Below, piece by piece: positions 46,894-58,740 of a stretch of DNA of 64,000 bases. Numbering within the stretch: the stretch's first letter is position 1; the number at the start of each line of letters is the position of its first letter. Made by a program: the position numbers and the translations under genes. Under the pieces are notes generated by a model, which was given only the letters and a program-made list of their open reading frames with translations, was not told where the DNA came from and made no database searches. Origin of the DNA: Parelaphostrongylus tenuis (taxonomy: Eukaryota; Nematoda; Chromadorea; Rhabditida; Metastrongylidae); the NCBI GenBank assembly GCA_019055375.1, contig JAHQIW010005382.1:1-64000 (forward strand). Direction: 5' to 3'.

Positions 46894-49486
46894 AGAAAAG
46901 TAGTGATAGCACAATGTACGTTGTGCTGTTGCCACATACGACTCCCTCCTTGAGACAATGGAGGGCTTAATGTGGGTCGTGGACCACTGGCGAAGAGAAC
47001 GAGACCATCGAAACACGTGTATGGCTTTGGAATAACAAACTCGCTAAGGCTAAAACATTCTCGAGAATAATAAATTATGATTATGACACAGACGTCGTAT
47101 CAATGTTCTTCAGGCTTTTAGAACCAAAGTTCACTTTATAAAACTGGAAACGTTTGAAGCTCTCCGGTATTTTATTATTCAAAATCGCGAGGAATGATCA
47201 AAAAATCGTATCGCCTACGGCGTGCCAAGCATTCAGAAATACTTTCACATGTACTTAATTTAACTTAAAAAGCTATCACTTAATAGTCATTGCATTAAAT
47301 ATTGCACTTCTTTGTGGTTATGAGGGACAAATGAAAAACCTTTCTCATTCGCTGGAGAGAAATTCTTCATAAGAGTGTTGATAACCATTTGTAAGCTGAG
47401 ACTTCAGGTCACAAGCTCATGTCGCCGGTTTTTGGATGAACCTTTTGTTGACATTGCTACAGAAGAAAATTTTCTGCGTCCGGACAAACTCATTCTCTCG
47501 ACTATTGGTGATCATTGGATAGCGCAATCGTTTCTGATTCTAAAGCTGTACTCAAATTCTAGAAAGACCGCTCATCTGCAAGGCATCAGGTAAAATAAGT
47601 TGGAATTGTATGCCTGAGGATGAGGTCTATAACCACCTCACGTGCTCGCGCATGAGGAGGCCATTTTTGGTAACACGATGATCATCGATTTTTCAGGCAT
47701 ATGAATGCGTAGAGAAGTGTCGCGTTAGTAGTTCACTTGGCCGCTTCAGGCACAGGCGCGTGAATAGACTGAAAAGCCCTTTGCTCAAGCATGCGAATTC
47801 AATTTGTTTTACCTGATACAGTGTAATGAAACGGTTTTTCCAGAATACAAGCACAGAGTTGGAATAAGCAACGATTATACTATGGAATGATCGCTAACAA
47901 CCCAAAAAATGAGCTCACTTCGGCGAGAAATTTGTGCCTCTCGCACACAAAAAATCTCATTTTGTAGTAAAGTTAAAAATGGCTTTTTTGAGAATCGGTC
48001 GTTGTCTGAAGTCTCAGCTTTGGAATGGCTACTAACACTCCTATGGAAAGTTCCTCTTCAGCGAATGAGTTCGGCTCTTCAGTTGACCTCTCATAACCGA
48101 ATAGTGCCCATTTTGCAAATGCCATTGCATTTTCAGTAACACTCCCTCATTTTGGCCTCCTTGTGAACTTGTAGTATAAAAAATGTGAAATGAAAAAATC
48201 TAGTTCATGCACGAAATTGACTGCAAGCAGACATCATCGTAGTTGCACAGCAAGCATCTTAGAGTTTTATGAGGTCTGTTATGGGCATGTATTCAGTGCA
48301 GGACACGTTTTTCAGCCTTCTAACTTATTTCCACGGAGCCTTTCCGTTAAGTCAATTCCTCGATCATCTTCCCCTATAAAGAGGAATTTGTGACGAACTT
48401 TTCACACTCACCATACGGTAAAACAATCATCGTGGAGGTCCTCGTGTTTGACTGTCGATTGCATGACGCCGATTGCACGCATTGCCTTTTGTGAAGCGTA
48501 TGTAAAATACTGCCTTAAAGTTTCAATATACTCATTGTTTAGTCTCAATATAGTTGATAGGATGTTTTAGACCCACCAGAAATCTGGTATTGCATCTCCA
48601 GTAGGAGGCGTGCTTTTTGGCCTTCTCGCAAACCCACATCAGTAGCACATGCCATTTGGCTATCCGTCCGTTCCACCATTAGGAATCGTCGCTGAAGAAG
48701 TATGACTCCTTTTCAAGTGAAATGATCACTTGATGTGGTGTTCTTTCGGAGTGATTGATTGTCGAGCATGGTTTACGGCTATTATCGAAAATATGTAACG
48801 TCGGTGATACTGCCTCGGAATGTATAAGCAATGCACTCAATTTCCATGTTTAGGAGCCAGTACAATACATTGGAAAAGAGATTAATATTTCAATTCACTG
48901 ACGTCAAAGCAGTAGACCTCAGTGAAGACACCTAAGACGAAGTTGGAATGACGCTCGGATTTCTGAACAAACGAGGCAAGTCCTCTATGAGGTGGAAAAT
49001 CAGCGGAAAACGGTCAATACGAGAATTTACTTCAAGATGTTCAAAGAAAGTGCTTTGTTTAGAACACAGAGTTTGATCACTAAGATCACGTATGTCATAA
49101 TACTGTTGGCAGCACTTCGCACACAGATTTCGCAGAGCGGATTCTCATCCACATCCAAACAGAGCAATTGACCCGATTTACCCTCATTTTGTGGAAACGA
49201 GAGATCTTTGCTCAGTTTTCTCGAATTCTTAGCTACAAAAATTCAAATGTTGTGTTTATAAAGACGAGAAAAAAAGGAATAATATGGATCAATGCATTAT
49301 TAGGAAATCTAACCTACGTGAATTTCGACCTATTCGCTGGTGTCATAAGGATTATCAGAACTGCGCGTACATTTGCTGGTATGACGATTTGCTATCTGTA
49401 GTCTCTTACGTTGAATCGCTTAACCTGAGCAGGCACTAATCGTACTATAAAGATTGAGAAGCATTATTGAATTAGTAACAATATAG
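46894..49486. other. R1 copies and no supported gene
   Basis: R1 occurs minus at 47340-47425 (CATTCGCTGGAGAGAAATTC) and plus at 48006-48080 (CAGCTTTGGAATGGCTACTA ACA). The ORFs at 47375-47593 and 47909-48139 are R1 read through. Small palindromes occur at 46910-46970. A frame at 49168-49401 is unassigned. Confidence 0.5.
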
Positions 49487-49600
49487 TGGTGTGGCTCAAT
49501 AATTAGAGGCGCTCTGCAATGCACTCGTGGTTGACGAGTCGATGCTTCAATCCCGTGCATGAAGCTCATCAAGAGTTCTATTCCTCCACGGTCCTTGAAT
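49487..49600 (+). repeat. Degenerate tRNA-derived SINE
   Basis: GTGGTGTGGCTCAATAATTA GAGGCGCTCTGC head, box B-like GCTTCAATCCC, and the body GCTCATCAAGAGTTCTATTC CTCC parallel the 42968 SINE (head, GCGCTC...CATC..TCCCTCC). Confidence 0.5.
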
Positions 49601-50568
49601 AGACATCAATGTGCACATTCGAATCGAAAGACTGTGGTTTTAAGGAATGTGATAGTGCCTTTAGTCTATTAGTAGACTTAAGAAGCATTATCTATGCTAA
49701 GGTAAAATCGGAAAATTAGCAATAAAATTGGTTTCAGTACCTCCGTAAATTCCAATTTTCTTCCTCTTCAAAAGCTGAAACAGACATCCACTACACTTCC
49801 GAGAATAATAACGATCTTAAAATAAAAAGAAATATTTCCACCATAGCGAATTGCTTTAAGACTCGGAAAAGGTTGGAATTTTTTGCCTCCTTTGGATGCA
49901 TCAGGTGAACGTTTGGCACAAACTTCCAACGGAACCCTGGCAGTTTTCACTTGTCTTTCGTCTCTGGAGGGAGTTTATGTTCAGAATGTTGGCTCGCTCT
50001 TTAAACATTACACCTCTATGAAAAAAACACTCTGGTGAGAGTATTCTCCAAGAATAACATCGGTGTACACTGTATGGTCATAAGAGCGGAATAAATTAGG
50101 GAATTCAGTGCTGTTATGTTGCTATATTAACCAGTACAGAGACGAAGTGTACCTCTCCAGGTGCCTCATTGCTGTTGACCTTTTTAGTTAAACATAATTT
50201 GAAAATAATTCAAAAGTTTGAATTTACGCGATTTATGTACTGTGTGCGAAAATAGGATTATGTTTCACAATCGGCTCCGCTCTGTGGACAACTTTTTATC
50301 AAAATTTAGTGACCTTTTGATGATAAAAAATTTCCCGTTTCTCAAACATCAGTTGATCATTAAAAATGTTTTCATATAACGCTTTAAAAGAAGAATAAAA
50401 AATCACGTCTGACCATTAGAGTTTTCTACTCAATTAATTTATATAGAGAACACAGAATTAAGCGTCTAGAGAATATCATGGCGACTTACGTTGCGGGATC
50501 AAACAATTGCGTTCCCGACCGCGTTAACATTCGGTACTTGATGCCATGAAAATGAAGTTATTATTAGG
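49601..50568. other. No supported gene
   Basis: AT-rich; only short motif-free frames. Confidence 0.5.
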
Positions 50569-50781
50569 TTGTTTCATAAGTTCTAACACTATAGCAATCA
50601 ATGCCAGAATTATCAACCAGAAGTTACTGAGTGCAAGGTTCTGGGATCGTTCTCTTGTAAAATTTCTTGCAAAACTTGCATTAGGGTGGAGCTGTCTTCG
50701 AAACTGATTCGTTTGCTACTCATACACGAATGGCGCTGAGGGAAGCGCTAGTGAAGCGGCGTACAAGGTCAATGGAGGTTT
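50569..50781. mobile_element. Mariner-like MITE copy M3, cut by the right-arm junction
   Basis: Starts TTAGGTTGTTTCATAAGTTC and contains the internal core TGCTACTCATACACGAATGG C...AATGGAGG, matching M1 and M2. Homology ends about 12 bp before the duplicated arm begins. The right half of the element is absent. Confidence 0.65.
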
Positions 50782-50801
50782 TTTTTTTGCGGGTCCTGTT
50801 C

Positions 50802-50925
50802 ACATATACACGTGCACGCACACATACACACGCACATACATACACATATGCATACACACATGCATATATACACACAGACGCACACACACACATACATATG
50901 GCTACGACACACACACACACACAAT
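50802..50925. repeat. CA/GT microsatellite at inner end of right arm
   Basis: Counterpart of 21711-21831. It contains an interruption (ATATGGCTACGACACAC) not present on the left, so the repeat has changed since duplication. Confidence 0.95.
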
Positions 50926-53900
50926 GAATGTCTCATAATAACTATACGAGTCATCGGCGCTTTTCCGTTATGCCTCAGTTGGACTCCTCGAAAAAAAGCA
51001 TTTTTTGGATGTTTTTCACGTTTGAATATTTCGACACTTCAAATGTCGAGAAATTTTAGAAAGGTTTTCTTTTGCCAAATTAGCCTTCTCGACGCAGAAA
51101 CACAGTTATGTTCCTCAATCAATCATTTATCGTTAAACGATGCTTTTTCTTGGTGTTTATGAATTTACTAGAAAACTATTTGGATCTTCTTATGAGGTGC
51201 AGGCGCAAAAGAGACACTCGGAGATCAGCATGGCAATGGTGAAACCACGACTACTACTTTTTCTGTCTTAGCTCTCCTACTTTCTTGAGTGATGAATAAT
51301 CAAATATTAGTATCACACAAGGCAGGCAAGCAACATAGCCTTTGAGGAACTCGCCATTTTCGGCTGACGCTTGGTTCGGGCGGTTAAGAAGAGGGGCTGC
51401 AGGAGCGCTTTCTGATGCTAGTGTGGTAGCTTTCTGACGAAGTTCATACTTTTTTCTTTGACAAACGTGATTTGCGCGTTACTAAATGATTACATATACT
51501 AGAAAAGACTTCAATAAGGCTATTTTTATTAAAAAGACGTGCCGCTCCACTTATAATCCGCACTTTCTGAGGGAAAAACCAAATGTTTGTGAAAATGATC
51601 TATTTGTACTTACCTACAATTCAATCAAATTTAGCTTTAATTTCTCTCAGTTTTCGTACACTATATTGTATAAATACATAACATTCATCTTACTGACTAA
51701 AATTTTGAAAACAATCGATAGTTCATCAAAAATGTTCTGCTTATTGCATGCGATCCCACTGTTATTAGGACGTAAAGAGGATTTAATTCCAAACGGCAAG
51801 CTTAGTGTTAGAATCATAAAATGTCAAACTATCGATTGACTATAAAAATATGGAGGAGATAGGCGAAAATGCTGAGTAATAGTTGGGAAACCTTTTCGCA
51901 AATATACAGTACGTCATCAGGAGAAGTAAAGATTTTGGGCAGTATTGGTGTTAATCTTGCTGAAAATATTAGTACAAGGGTTTCGTCAGTGGTGTTATAT
52001 CGTTTTTGATGATAATATTCCTGTAAGAACTCGAATTTCTATCGAAGCACGCACCACTCTTCGTAACCGCCCGAACGGCGCGCCCAGCTGGCGGTCGTAA
52101 TGGATCACATTGTCCGCAAAGAGATGATCAAGATCAAGCAGTGCCATCCACCCGTCTCTTCAGAAATGTGTGTGCGACTATGCACTCAAGTGTCAATTCT
52201 CTACTAGAATGTCAACAATTTGGTGACAAAACAAGACTGTAATTGGATTTTTTTGCAGAGCTCTAAAATCTCTTAGCGACTTTAGGACTCTCTATAGCGT
52301 TAACATAATGATGTTGATTGACTCGGTCGCATTCTTTCACTATGTTGTCACTAACGTTATGTTCGCAACAGTACGTCAATGACTTGAAAACATCACCCCA
52401 ATGTATGGAAATTCTGGGGCTTCGTAAATTTTAGGGTCTTGCTCTCCTCTTCCCTTGCGTTGTTTTTGACAATCAAGTATTAAGTGATGTTGAAAGCCAT
52501 AGCCTATCGGCATAGAAGGGAAAGATATCATGAAAGTGCACTTAATGCTACGACATGGCTGTAATGTGCAAATTGTGCTGGTTAACTTTGAAGCATATTT
52601 TAAGACTGATTTTGCCCAGTCATTCGCCGATATGCTTTTAAGCTCGCATTTTTGAGAAGTGGTTGAAGTGTACTACTGTTTCGACTTGGCGATCAAATTA
52701 CTCATTCCAAGTATCTTGTTAAATTATCAGATTTGTCTCTGCCTGATAATCTTGTTGATTTTGCTCATTGACTAATTTCGACTTAACTGTACATAAATCA
52801 CAGACATGGGACGTTATTTGGTTTTCTATCTCTTCTTTTATCTAAAACATCGGATATTTTCCTCCCTAATTAATTTGATCATGTGAACGTGCTCCAATCC
52901 TATTAGTCTCTATGTCGCCAGGTGGCATAAAGGAGATAAAGTGCGAATCAAGCTTAATACTCCCAACTGAGGTTCATGTGCATATACAGTGGTCAAGAAA
53001 GCCTCAAGTGGCGCATACTTTCCACATTTTCTCTAGGGGTACCTAGTGGCACAAAGGCATTGAAAGCTTTCTAGATTACTATTAGAAACGCTACTCATTT
53101 TAAGTTCTGCACATGTAAAATTATTTTTGGCGAAGCTATTTGAATGGGCACTCCACTGGTCTCCACTGTTGGAGGTTGATTGCAACCATCACTTTTCAAC
53201 TAGATAGTGAAGTTGCACTTTCGCCCAGATTCGGTAATTGTTCTGGGTGCCAAAAAGACAACTTATTTGGCAATTCCTTATATGTGATGATACTCGTTGC
53301 AAAAGAAATGGAACGTGGACGATGTGCGAAACTAAAGAAGTCTTAAGAAGTTCGACCTTCATCGTCGGTAAAGAAATTTCGTCTGCATTTGGCGTTCTAA
53401 ATGATCAGGGATCTTGACTTTGCCCTCTTGTAGAGGTGAATCTGAGGCTTCTTTGTTAGTGAATCATATCACAAATGCTGGGAAATATGAAAATCGACTT
53501 GGCTTATACATCTACAAGGAGATTCAAGGAAATGAAGAACGGTGAGGGTCGAACCAGAATCGTTTTTGTGATCGATGGCATCTATCTCACTACGTTATCC
53601 TCTTCTTCTCTTTCTTGTATACTTCACTTATGCGGAGATTTAATCTATATCGACGCCTTGAAATTTGAATTAAAAATGTGTCGGTCAATAGTCAAGGTAG
53701 CTCGCCGAATTTTGCTCTTTGTAGACTACCCGTTAGTATAGTATTTCCAGAGTTTTGTAAGGATCTCTGGTCACCAGATCGATGGTCTTCCAGCTATGCA
53801 TTGACATTTCGAGTTATCCGGTAGGTGATGGCTATTTTCTAGCGGTTGTCGTTAGACGCATTAGGTGTTCGACTAGATCTAAGAATACAAGACAAATTGG

Positions 53901-53936
53901 TCAATTTTCCCTCGACCGTCAGCGTCTGTTGCATGT
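50926..53936. other. Right-arm inner part, no supported gene
   Basis: Mirror of 18691-21710. Plus-strand frames at 51486-51839, 53140-53346, 53475-53741 and 53782-53979 are open but unassigned. Confidence 0.4.
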
Positions 53937-54087
53937 CGCTATGTTCGTATGTGCCGATGTTCATCCAAACTCGTTTTGACGACAAAGCCAACGTTGTCGA
54001 CTCCTCTTCTGTCTAATGTTTCGAGGAACACCTCCTCATTGGTGTCACAGACGGGTGAAGTGGGCAGCGAGTTTTCGGCTCAGCTAC
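53937..54087 (-). pseudogene. RTE endonuclease fragment (right arm)
   Basis: Mirror of 18540-18690; the minus frame carries the ETLDRRGVDNVGFVV block. It is opposite in orientation to the reverse transcriptase at 57174. The 54016-54198 plus ORF is its antisense shadow. Confidence 0.68.
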
Positions 54088-54385
54088 TGCGATAACGTCA
54101 CAGCTTATCTTTCTTACCTCCGGACCTTAAGAGGAGACATGATTTCAATTCGACGCATAATAGGTGTTCGTCAGTTCGATTTCTGGAGATTTAGGTAGCC
54201 TCAGATGATTCTGAGAGTTCACTAGCTTTCCGTACACGCACTTATTTTAAACATGTTTCAGGGTAGGAGTGAAAGGAAGGGGTTTACTCGCATTTATTAT
54301 AACCATGTTTTGGGATAGGGCTAAGGGTAAGGGGGTTAATGGAGTTAGTGAAATGAAGCTCACCTTTCACTTTGGATAATTTTAG

Positions 54386-54536
54386 AAGAGTGTATGTGTT
54401 TGAGCTCGGTACTGGGAGGATTTCTGGGATCGAAATCGAAAGGATGATCAGACGTGCATTCCAGAAGACCTCTCAGCACTGCACCATGCGCGAATTATGG
54501 ATAGGCATGACACTGAAATCAAATGGCAGCAGTTCG
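54386..54536 (+). CDS. Exon A1 of an unrecognised gene (right arm)
   Basis: TTTTAG acceptor, one base plus 50 codons (RVYVFELGTGRISGIEIER...), GTAATT donor in phase 0. Same as 18089-18239 on the left. Confidence 0.4.
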
Positions 54537-55184
54537 GTAATTAATTTTACTTTGAATTTGTCCTGAAAATCGTTGTTTTATGAAAGTAATTGAGTACCAA
54601 GAATGGCTTTGCTGGTCTCATCATTTCTTAAGTCTGTTTTCGCAGAATCTATGAAATATATACAGTTCTCAATTATACTGTGTGACGGGCAAAACAATGA
54701 CGTTAGCTTGGACTCGAAGCCGCGTTCTAACGTTTGTGGCGACGTGTGCTTGATCCTTTGGTTTTCATAAACCCCAGATTAATGCGACGACACACAACAT
54801 TACAGCGCAGTCCTCTGGGATGCAAGTTTTCGAATTGCTCATCACAGTGTCGTAGGTTTATTTATTTCTAGCGCGAATCCATACCGTTTGCTCATTTCGC
54901 CCACTTTGCTCCGTGACATAATCCCTAACTCGTCATGCCGAGATTCCTGAAGTCGATTATACTGTTTTTACTGCAGTTGCATAAAATTGCACATTTAGGT
55001 GGCAATTCAGTAATATATTCTTTGTTGGCTGGGCCATTAACACGAAATTGATAAGAAAAAATCTGTTCGACTAACGGTGTTTCACTTTCTTTGCGTTCTA
55101 CAAAGCCGATGATTTGAGTCGACGATTGTTCATAGTGGTTCTTGTCCTCGTGAATGTCATCTGACCAGTTAGTAATAGTTTGTC
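54537..55184. other. Between exons A1 and C1 (right arm)
   Basis: Only the minus 90-codon ORF 54925-55197 (mirror of 17428-17700) is open; status unknown. Confidence 0.35.
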
Positions 55185-55285
55185 TACTACGTGACAAACT
55201 GGAACATGCAAATCAGCTGAGAGAAGAGTGGTGTAAAGCAGGAGCTAAGCGTTTTCGTAAAGAACGTGAAAAAAGAGCTCTCAAG
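55185..55285 (+). CDS. Coiled-coil exon C1 (right arm)
   Basis: LRDKLEHANQLREEWCKAGA and a basic end, donor AAG|GTATAT in phase 0, which would fit the phase-0 acceptor of C2. This reading is intact, unlike the spacer copy. The 5' boundary is uncertain; an in-frame ATG lies at 55156. Confidence 0.42.
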
Positions 55286-55961
55286 GTATATTTCACCGCT
55301 TCGCTTCATTACATTAATGAGCGGTAATTCGCTCTTAAATGTGTAAATATTGTATGGAAACCACATCAATGATTTCACACTTCAAGGCATAAATCCTACA
55401 GTTAACAATTCAGGTTATATACTCATAATTCAGTTTTGATCCTATGTTGTTAATTTGACGGACAGTGGTGTTAGAGTTAGAACTGTGCAATATAATCGAA
55501 TATATAGATATTAAACAATGTATGACGATTTGCTCATTTATGATCGTAGACGTAAAACAAGGTTCAAACTAAAGATTTTTCTAGGGAGCTCATCAGCGGT
55601 AATTTTTGAAAATTGTTGACACAGTTACATATCTTATCGCTGTTCTATTTTTATATGCAATTCTGATTAAGATGGTAGATTTTGGTGCAAATGCAGAGCA
55701 ATGATGAAATGTGTGTATGCATATTCCTGTCAAATATTCAATAATACAAGCACAGCATTCAGTTTGAGCAGTGATATCGATGTCAAATTTGATTCCTTCC
55801 ATACTTAGTTCAACTTGGTCAAATGGTTGAACTTACTGTAATCCCTTCTGTGCGCTACGAAATCCGCGACTTGCTTTCCTACTTGCTTATTTCAAGTGGC
55901 TCATTCTCTATGATCGATCGAAATGATCAAAAGTAATACTTCAAACAGCACTTCAATGCAG
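55286..55961. other. Intron-like segment C1-C2 (right arm)
   Basis: Conserved with the left arm and, more loosely, with 24203-24891. Minus ORFs at 55187-55378 and 55593-55802 are shadows that differ or are broken in the spacer copy. Confidence 0.45.
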
Positions 55962-56033
55962 GCGAAAATTCGAGGTGAACAGAAAGATTTCAAGGAAAGG
56001 CTGAAGGATGAGGCAAGAAGATTAAAGGAAATG
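55962..56033 (+). CDS. Coiled-coil exon C2 (right arm)
   Basis: AATGCAG acceptor, 24 codons (AKIRGEQKDFKERLKDEARR LKEM), donor ATG|GTAAGC. One codon shorter than the left-arm copy through a 3-bp indel exactly at the donor. If not spliced here the frame runs on to a stop at 56148. Confidence 0.45.
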
Positions 56034-56525
56034 GTAAGCGAGAAAGGGAGGAACTTAGACTCCAGAAAACTTCCACTTCTGTCTCTCCTATTCAGTGTGA
56101 AAGCAAAAAGCGTTCTTTTGATATCTAAGGTTAGAGCACTGCTTGCATGACTTTTCTGCTATATTTCTAGATTACGCAGACTGCTTTAAATGTCGTTTGA
56201 GTTATTCGAAAGGCAATGAATGAAAGTATTATCACGTACTGTAAAAGCCTGACTCTACCTCAAGCGCAAAGATTTCTCGATTTCCGAGATTTTGAGCTCT
56301 CGAGAATTTTGGATGCTCGAGAAAAAAGGTTTAAAACGGTTATAGATTTATGTTTTGGCATTCTCGTAAGCCTCATTATGTCCACAGCATGGTGGATGCG
56401 TGGAGAGGAACCCAGGTTATGAAGGAGCATTGGCATTAAAATTATTATGACGACGATAATGATAATGATAAATGTATTTTGAATGAAAATAACGACCATT
56501 AAACCATTTTTCAATTAGAGGACGA
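56034..56525. other. Right-arm stretch after C2
   Basis: Mirror of 16109-16587. The open frame 56216-56422 has no motif. Confidence 0.45.
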
Positions 56526-56634
56526 CATGTGATGCAGTGCTTAGTGCTCTGCTTCGCAGACAACTTCGATGGATCGATCTCGCGCTCATGTCTCATCAAG
56601 CCATCCATTCCTCCAGAGCCAGTAGGACAAACCA
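56526..56634 (+). repeat. tRNA-derived SINE, 3' truncated (right arm)
   Basis: Mirror of 16000-16108: GTGATGCAGTGCTTAGTGC head, GATGGATCGATCTCG box B-like block, GCTCATGTCTCATCAAG body. Confidence 0.65.
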
Positions 56635-57173
56635 GAAGGTCTCTCGTGCACAGATGGGCCTTCCAAAGCTCGAACGGCGCAGTATCTGGACTATAAGCTG
56701 TACGCTGCTAGAAAGATATGCCTTGGAAGCGACGTCGTCAAAACCTAGAAGCGTTTTATCGGCCTATAACATTCTTGATTGGTCGATCAACTTTTATTCC
56801 ATTCCTACTCTGCTTATCGATTCGGTTGCAATATCATCTCCGAATCAGACAGAGGGGAGTGCGAGTCTAGGACCGGATGACAAAAGAAATTTCTTGGAAA
56901 CAACATCGTCATGAACTCAGAACGTCCGTTTAAGGTTAAATCAAATACAAAAAACCTTTGTTTAGCACAACCAGCATTAGGTCAACATCAGCACTCCGAA
57001 CTGCGGATGCGTCCGTCTGTGGCATCACGCAGCGAGACAAGTGGTGAGAGACCACAGGACTATGGGATACGCAGACTTTACTTCAAACCTCCAACGCATG
57101 AACTCTCTCCTCTGACGATCTTCACCCATTTCTTGAAGCAGTAAGCCGCATAAATCTCATGTGATCGCCGTCC
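56635..57173. other. Upstream flank of the RTE fragment (right arm)
   Basis: Plus frames 56537-56914 and 56911-57144 are open with one substitution relative to the left arm, but no endonuclease motif is visible. Confidence 0.4.
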
Positions 57174-58740
57174 AAGGAACGAAAATCAGTAGAACCGACC
57201 TACGCCAATTGAACAACGCACACTCGTAATTTGCTGAGAAAACGTGCCATAGCGATATGCTGCAGGCGTAGGCTTTCGTTTAAACGTCCATCACCCATCT
57301 CGTCGACTCACACAAAATCCCTTTTCTTCGCATAGCCATTCGTCGAAAGACGCGTCTGCAGGACCCGATAGCAACACTGCCGACTTTTTGCAATCCGTAG
57401 GACTTAATTTACATGAACATCTCGTGACACATATGGCATCTTACCTCCATAAGGAAAGAATCCCAGACCATTCGAAAACATCGCGCACAATCATCATCCT
57501 TATGGATGATAAAAAAGGTGGCCGAAGAAATCTCTGTGACTTCTGTCCCTACTTACAAGCTTTTTACGGAGATCATCCTTTCTGCGAATATCAAGAACTT
57601 GGGCTGAGATAGAACCAGTTGTGCTAAAAGGATTTCGACAGAAATTCTGCTCCGTGGACCTTATCAAAACCATGTCGAGGGTCGAAGAAGTCGATCGAAA
57701 TACCATCTGAGCTTGAGTCTGACTTTTATCAATTATGGAAAGACATTTGATAGCGTCGAAACGAACGCAACCCTGTTAGCGCTTGTCCATCAGGAAGAGG
57801 AACCGCCCGGTATCATAACTGTATCTCACTGTTATCGAGACTTCACTACAAAAATACAGCACTTTCATGAATTTCTTAGAAGACCCGTTGAAAAAAGGGT
57901 TTGACAAGGCGACACGACATCGCCAGAGATGTTCACCGCTGCATTGCAATGGATAAGTGAAGTCTCTTGATCGGCACGAGAAGGACATAGGCATCGATGG
58001 AAAATTTCTGTCGAAGCTTCGCTCTGCGGATGACCTCGTCATATATTTGAGAAGCACTAGTGAAGCAAAGACGATGGTCAAGGAGCTCAACGAGGCGGGT
58101 AAGAAGATCGGACTTCGCAGAAATCGCATAAAACCCAGTTCAAGAAAAACCAATGGTACAGTGATAAGCATATCAAGCTGGATAGTTCTCCGATTATGAA
58201 CACCTCCTCGTGCACCTCTATGGTCGCCCACTGCGCTTGGCCAACAACATGAAGGAGGAGCTTGACAGAAGAAGGAGAGCAGCGTGGGCCGCATTCGGGC
58301 TTCTTAAAAAGCCACCGCCAAACAACCTAAATTACGCGATACCCTTACCAGTTCGCCAGCCTTCTCAGCGGTCCGCTGTGCAGCAGTGTCGTGAACTAAT
58401 AATTCTACCACGTCAAGACTACTGCGAACGACTTACAGAGCGCTTGAACGATTTCTTCAGAAATCAGTCGGCAGTCGCAACACCTGGCCTCTTGGCGCAG
58501 CTTGGACCTCCAAAAGCTATCACATATTCGTGAACCAGAAGAACATGCATCAAGAGCTAAACACAGGGGGCCGGCCATATAGAGAGAAGATCGCACTACA
58601 GATGAACGAGACGAACTGTACTCTGATCTTCGCGAGAATACAGTCGTTCCCGAGGACGACCACCCACACGTTGAGCGGGCGTGTCCACTGTAAGATTTAA
58701 TCAGCTGCATTCGCATCTGTATCCACATTAGCTGTATTCA
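57174..58740 (+). pseudogene. RTE-clade LINE reverse transcriptase, frameshifted (right arm)
   Basis: Mirror of 13894-15460, here on the plus strand. HMASYLHKERIPDHSKTSRT lies within 57388-57610, motif A (NYGKTFDSVET) within 57713-57904, motif C (RSADDLVIY) near 58020-58055 and MKEELDRRRRAAWAAFG at 58246-58300. Catalytic Asp residues are kept but frames change at least three times. It differs from the left arm by a few residues (ELERRR versus ELDRRR; FGPLKK versus FGLLKK). Confidence 0.88.
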
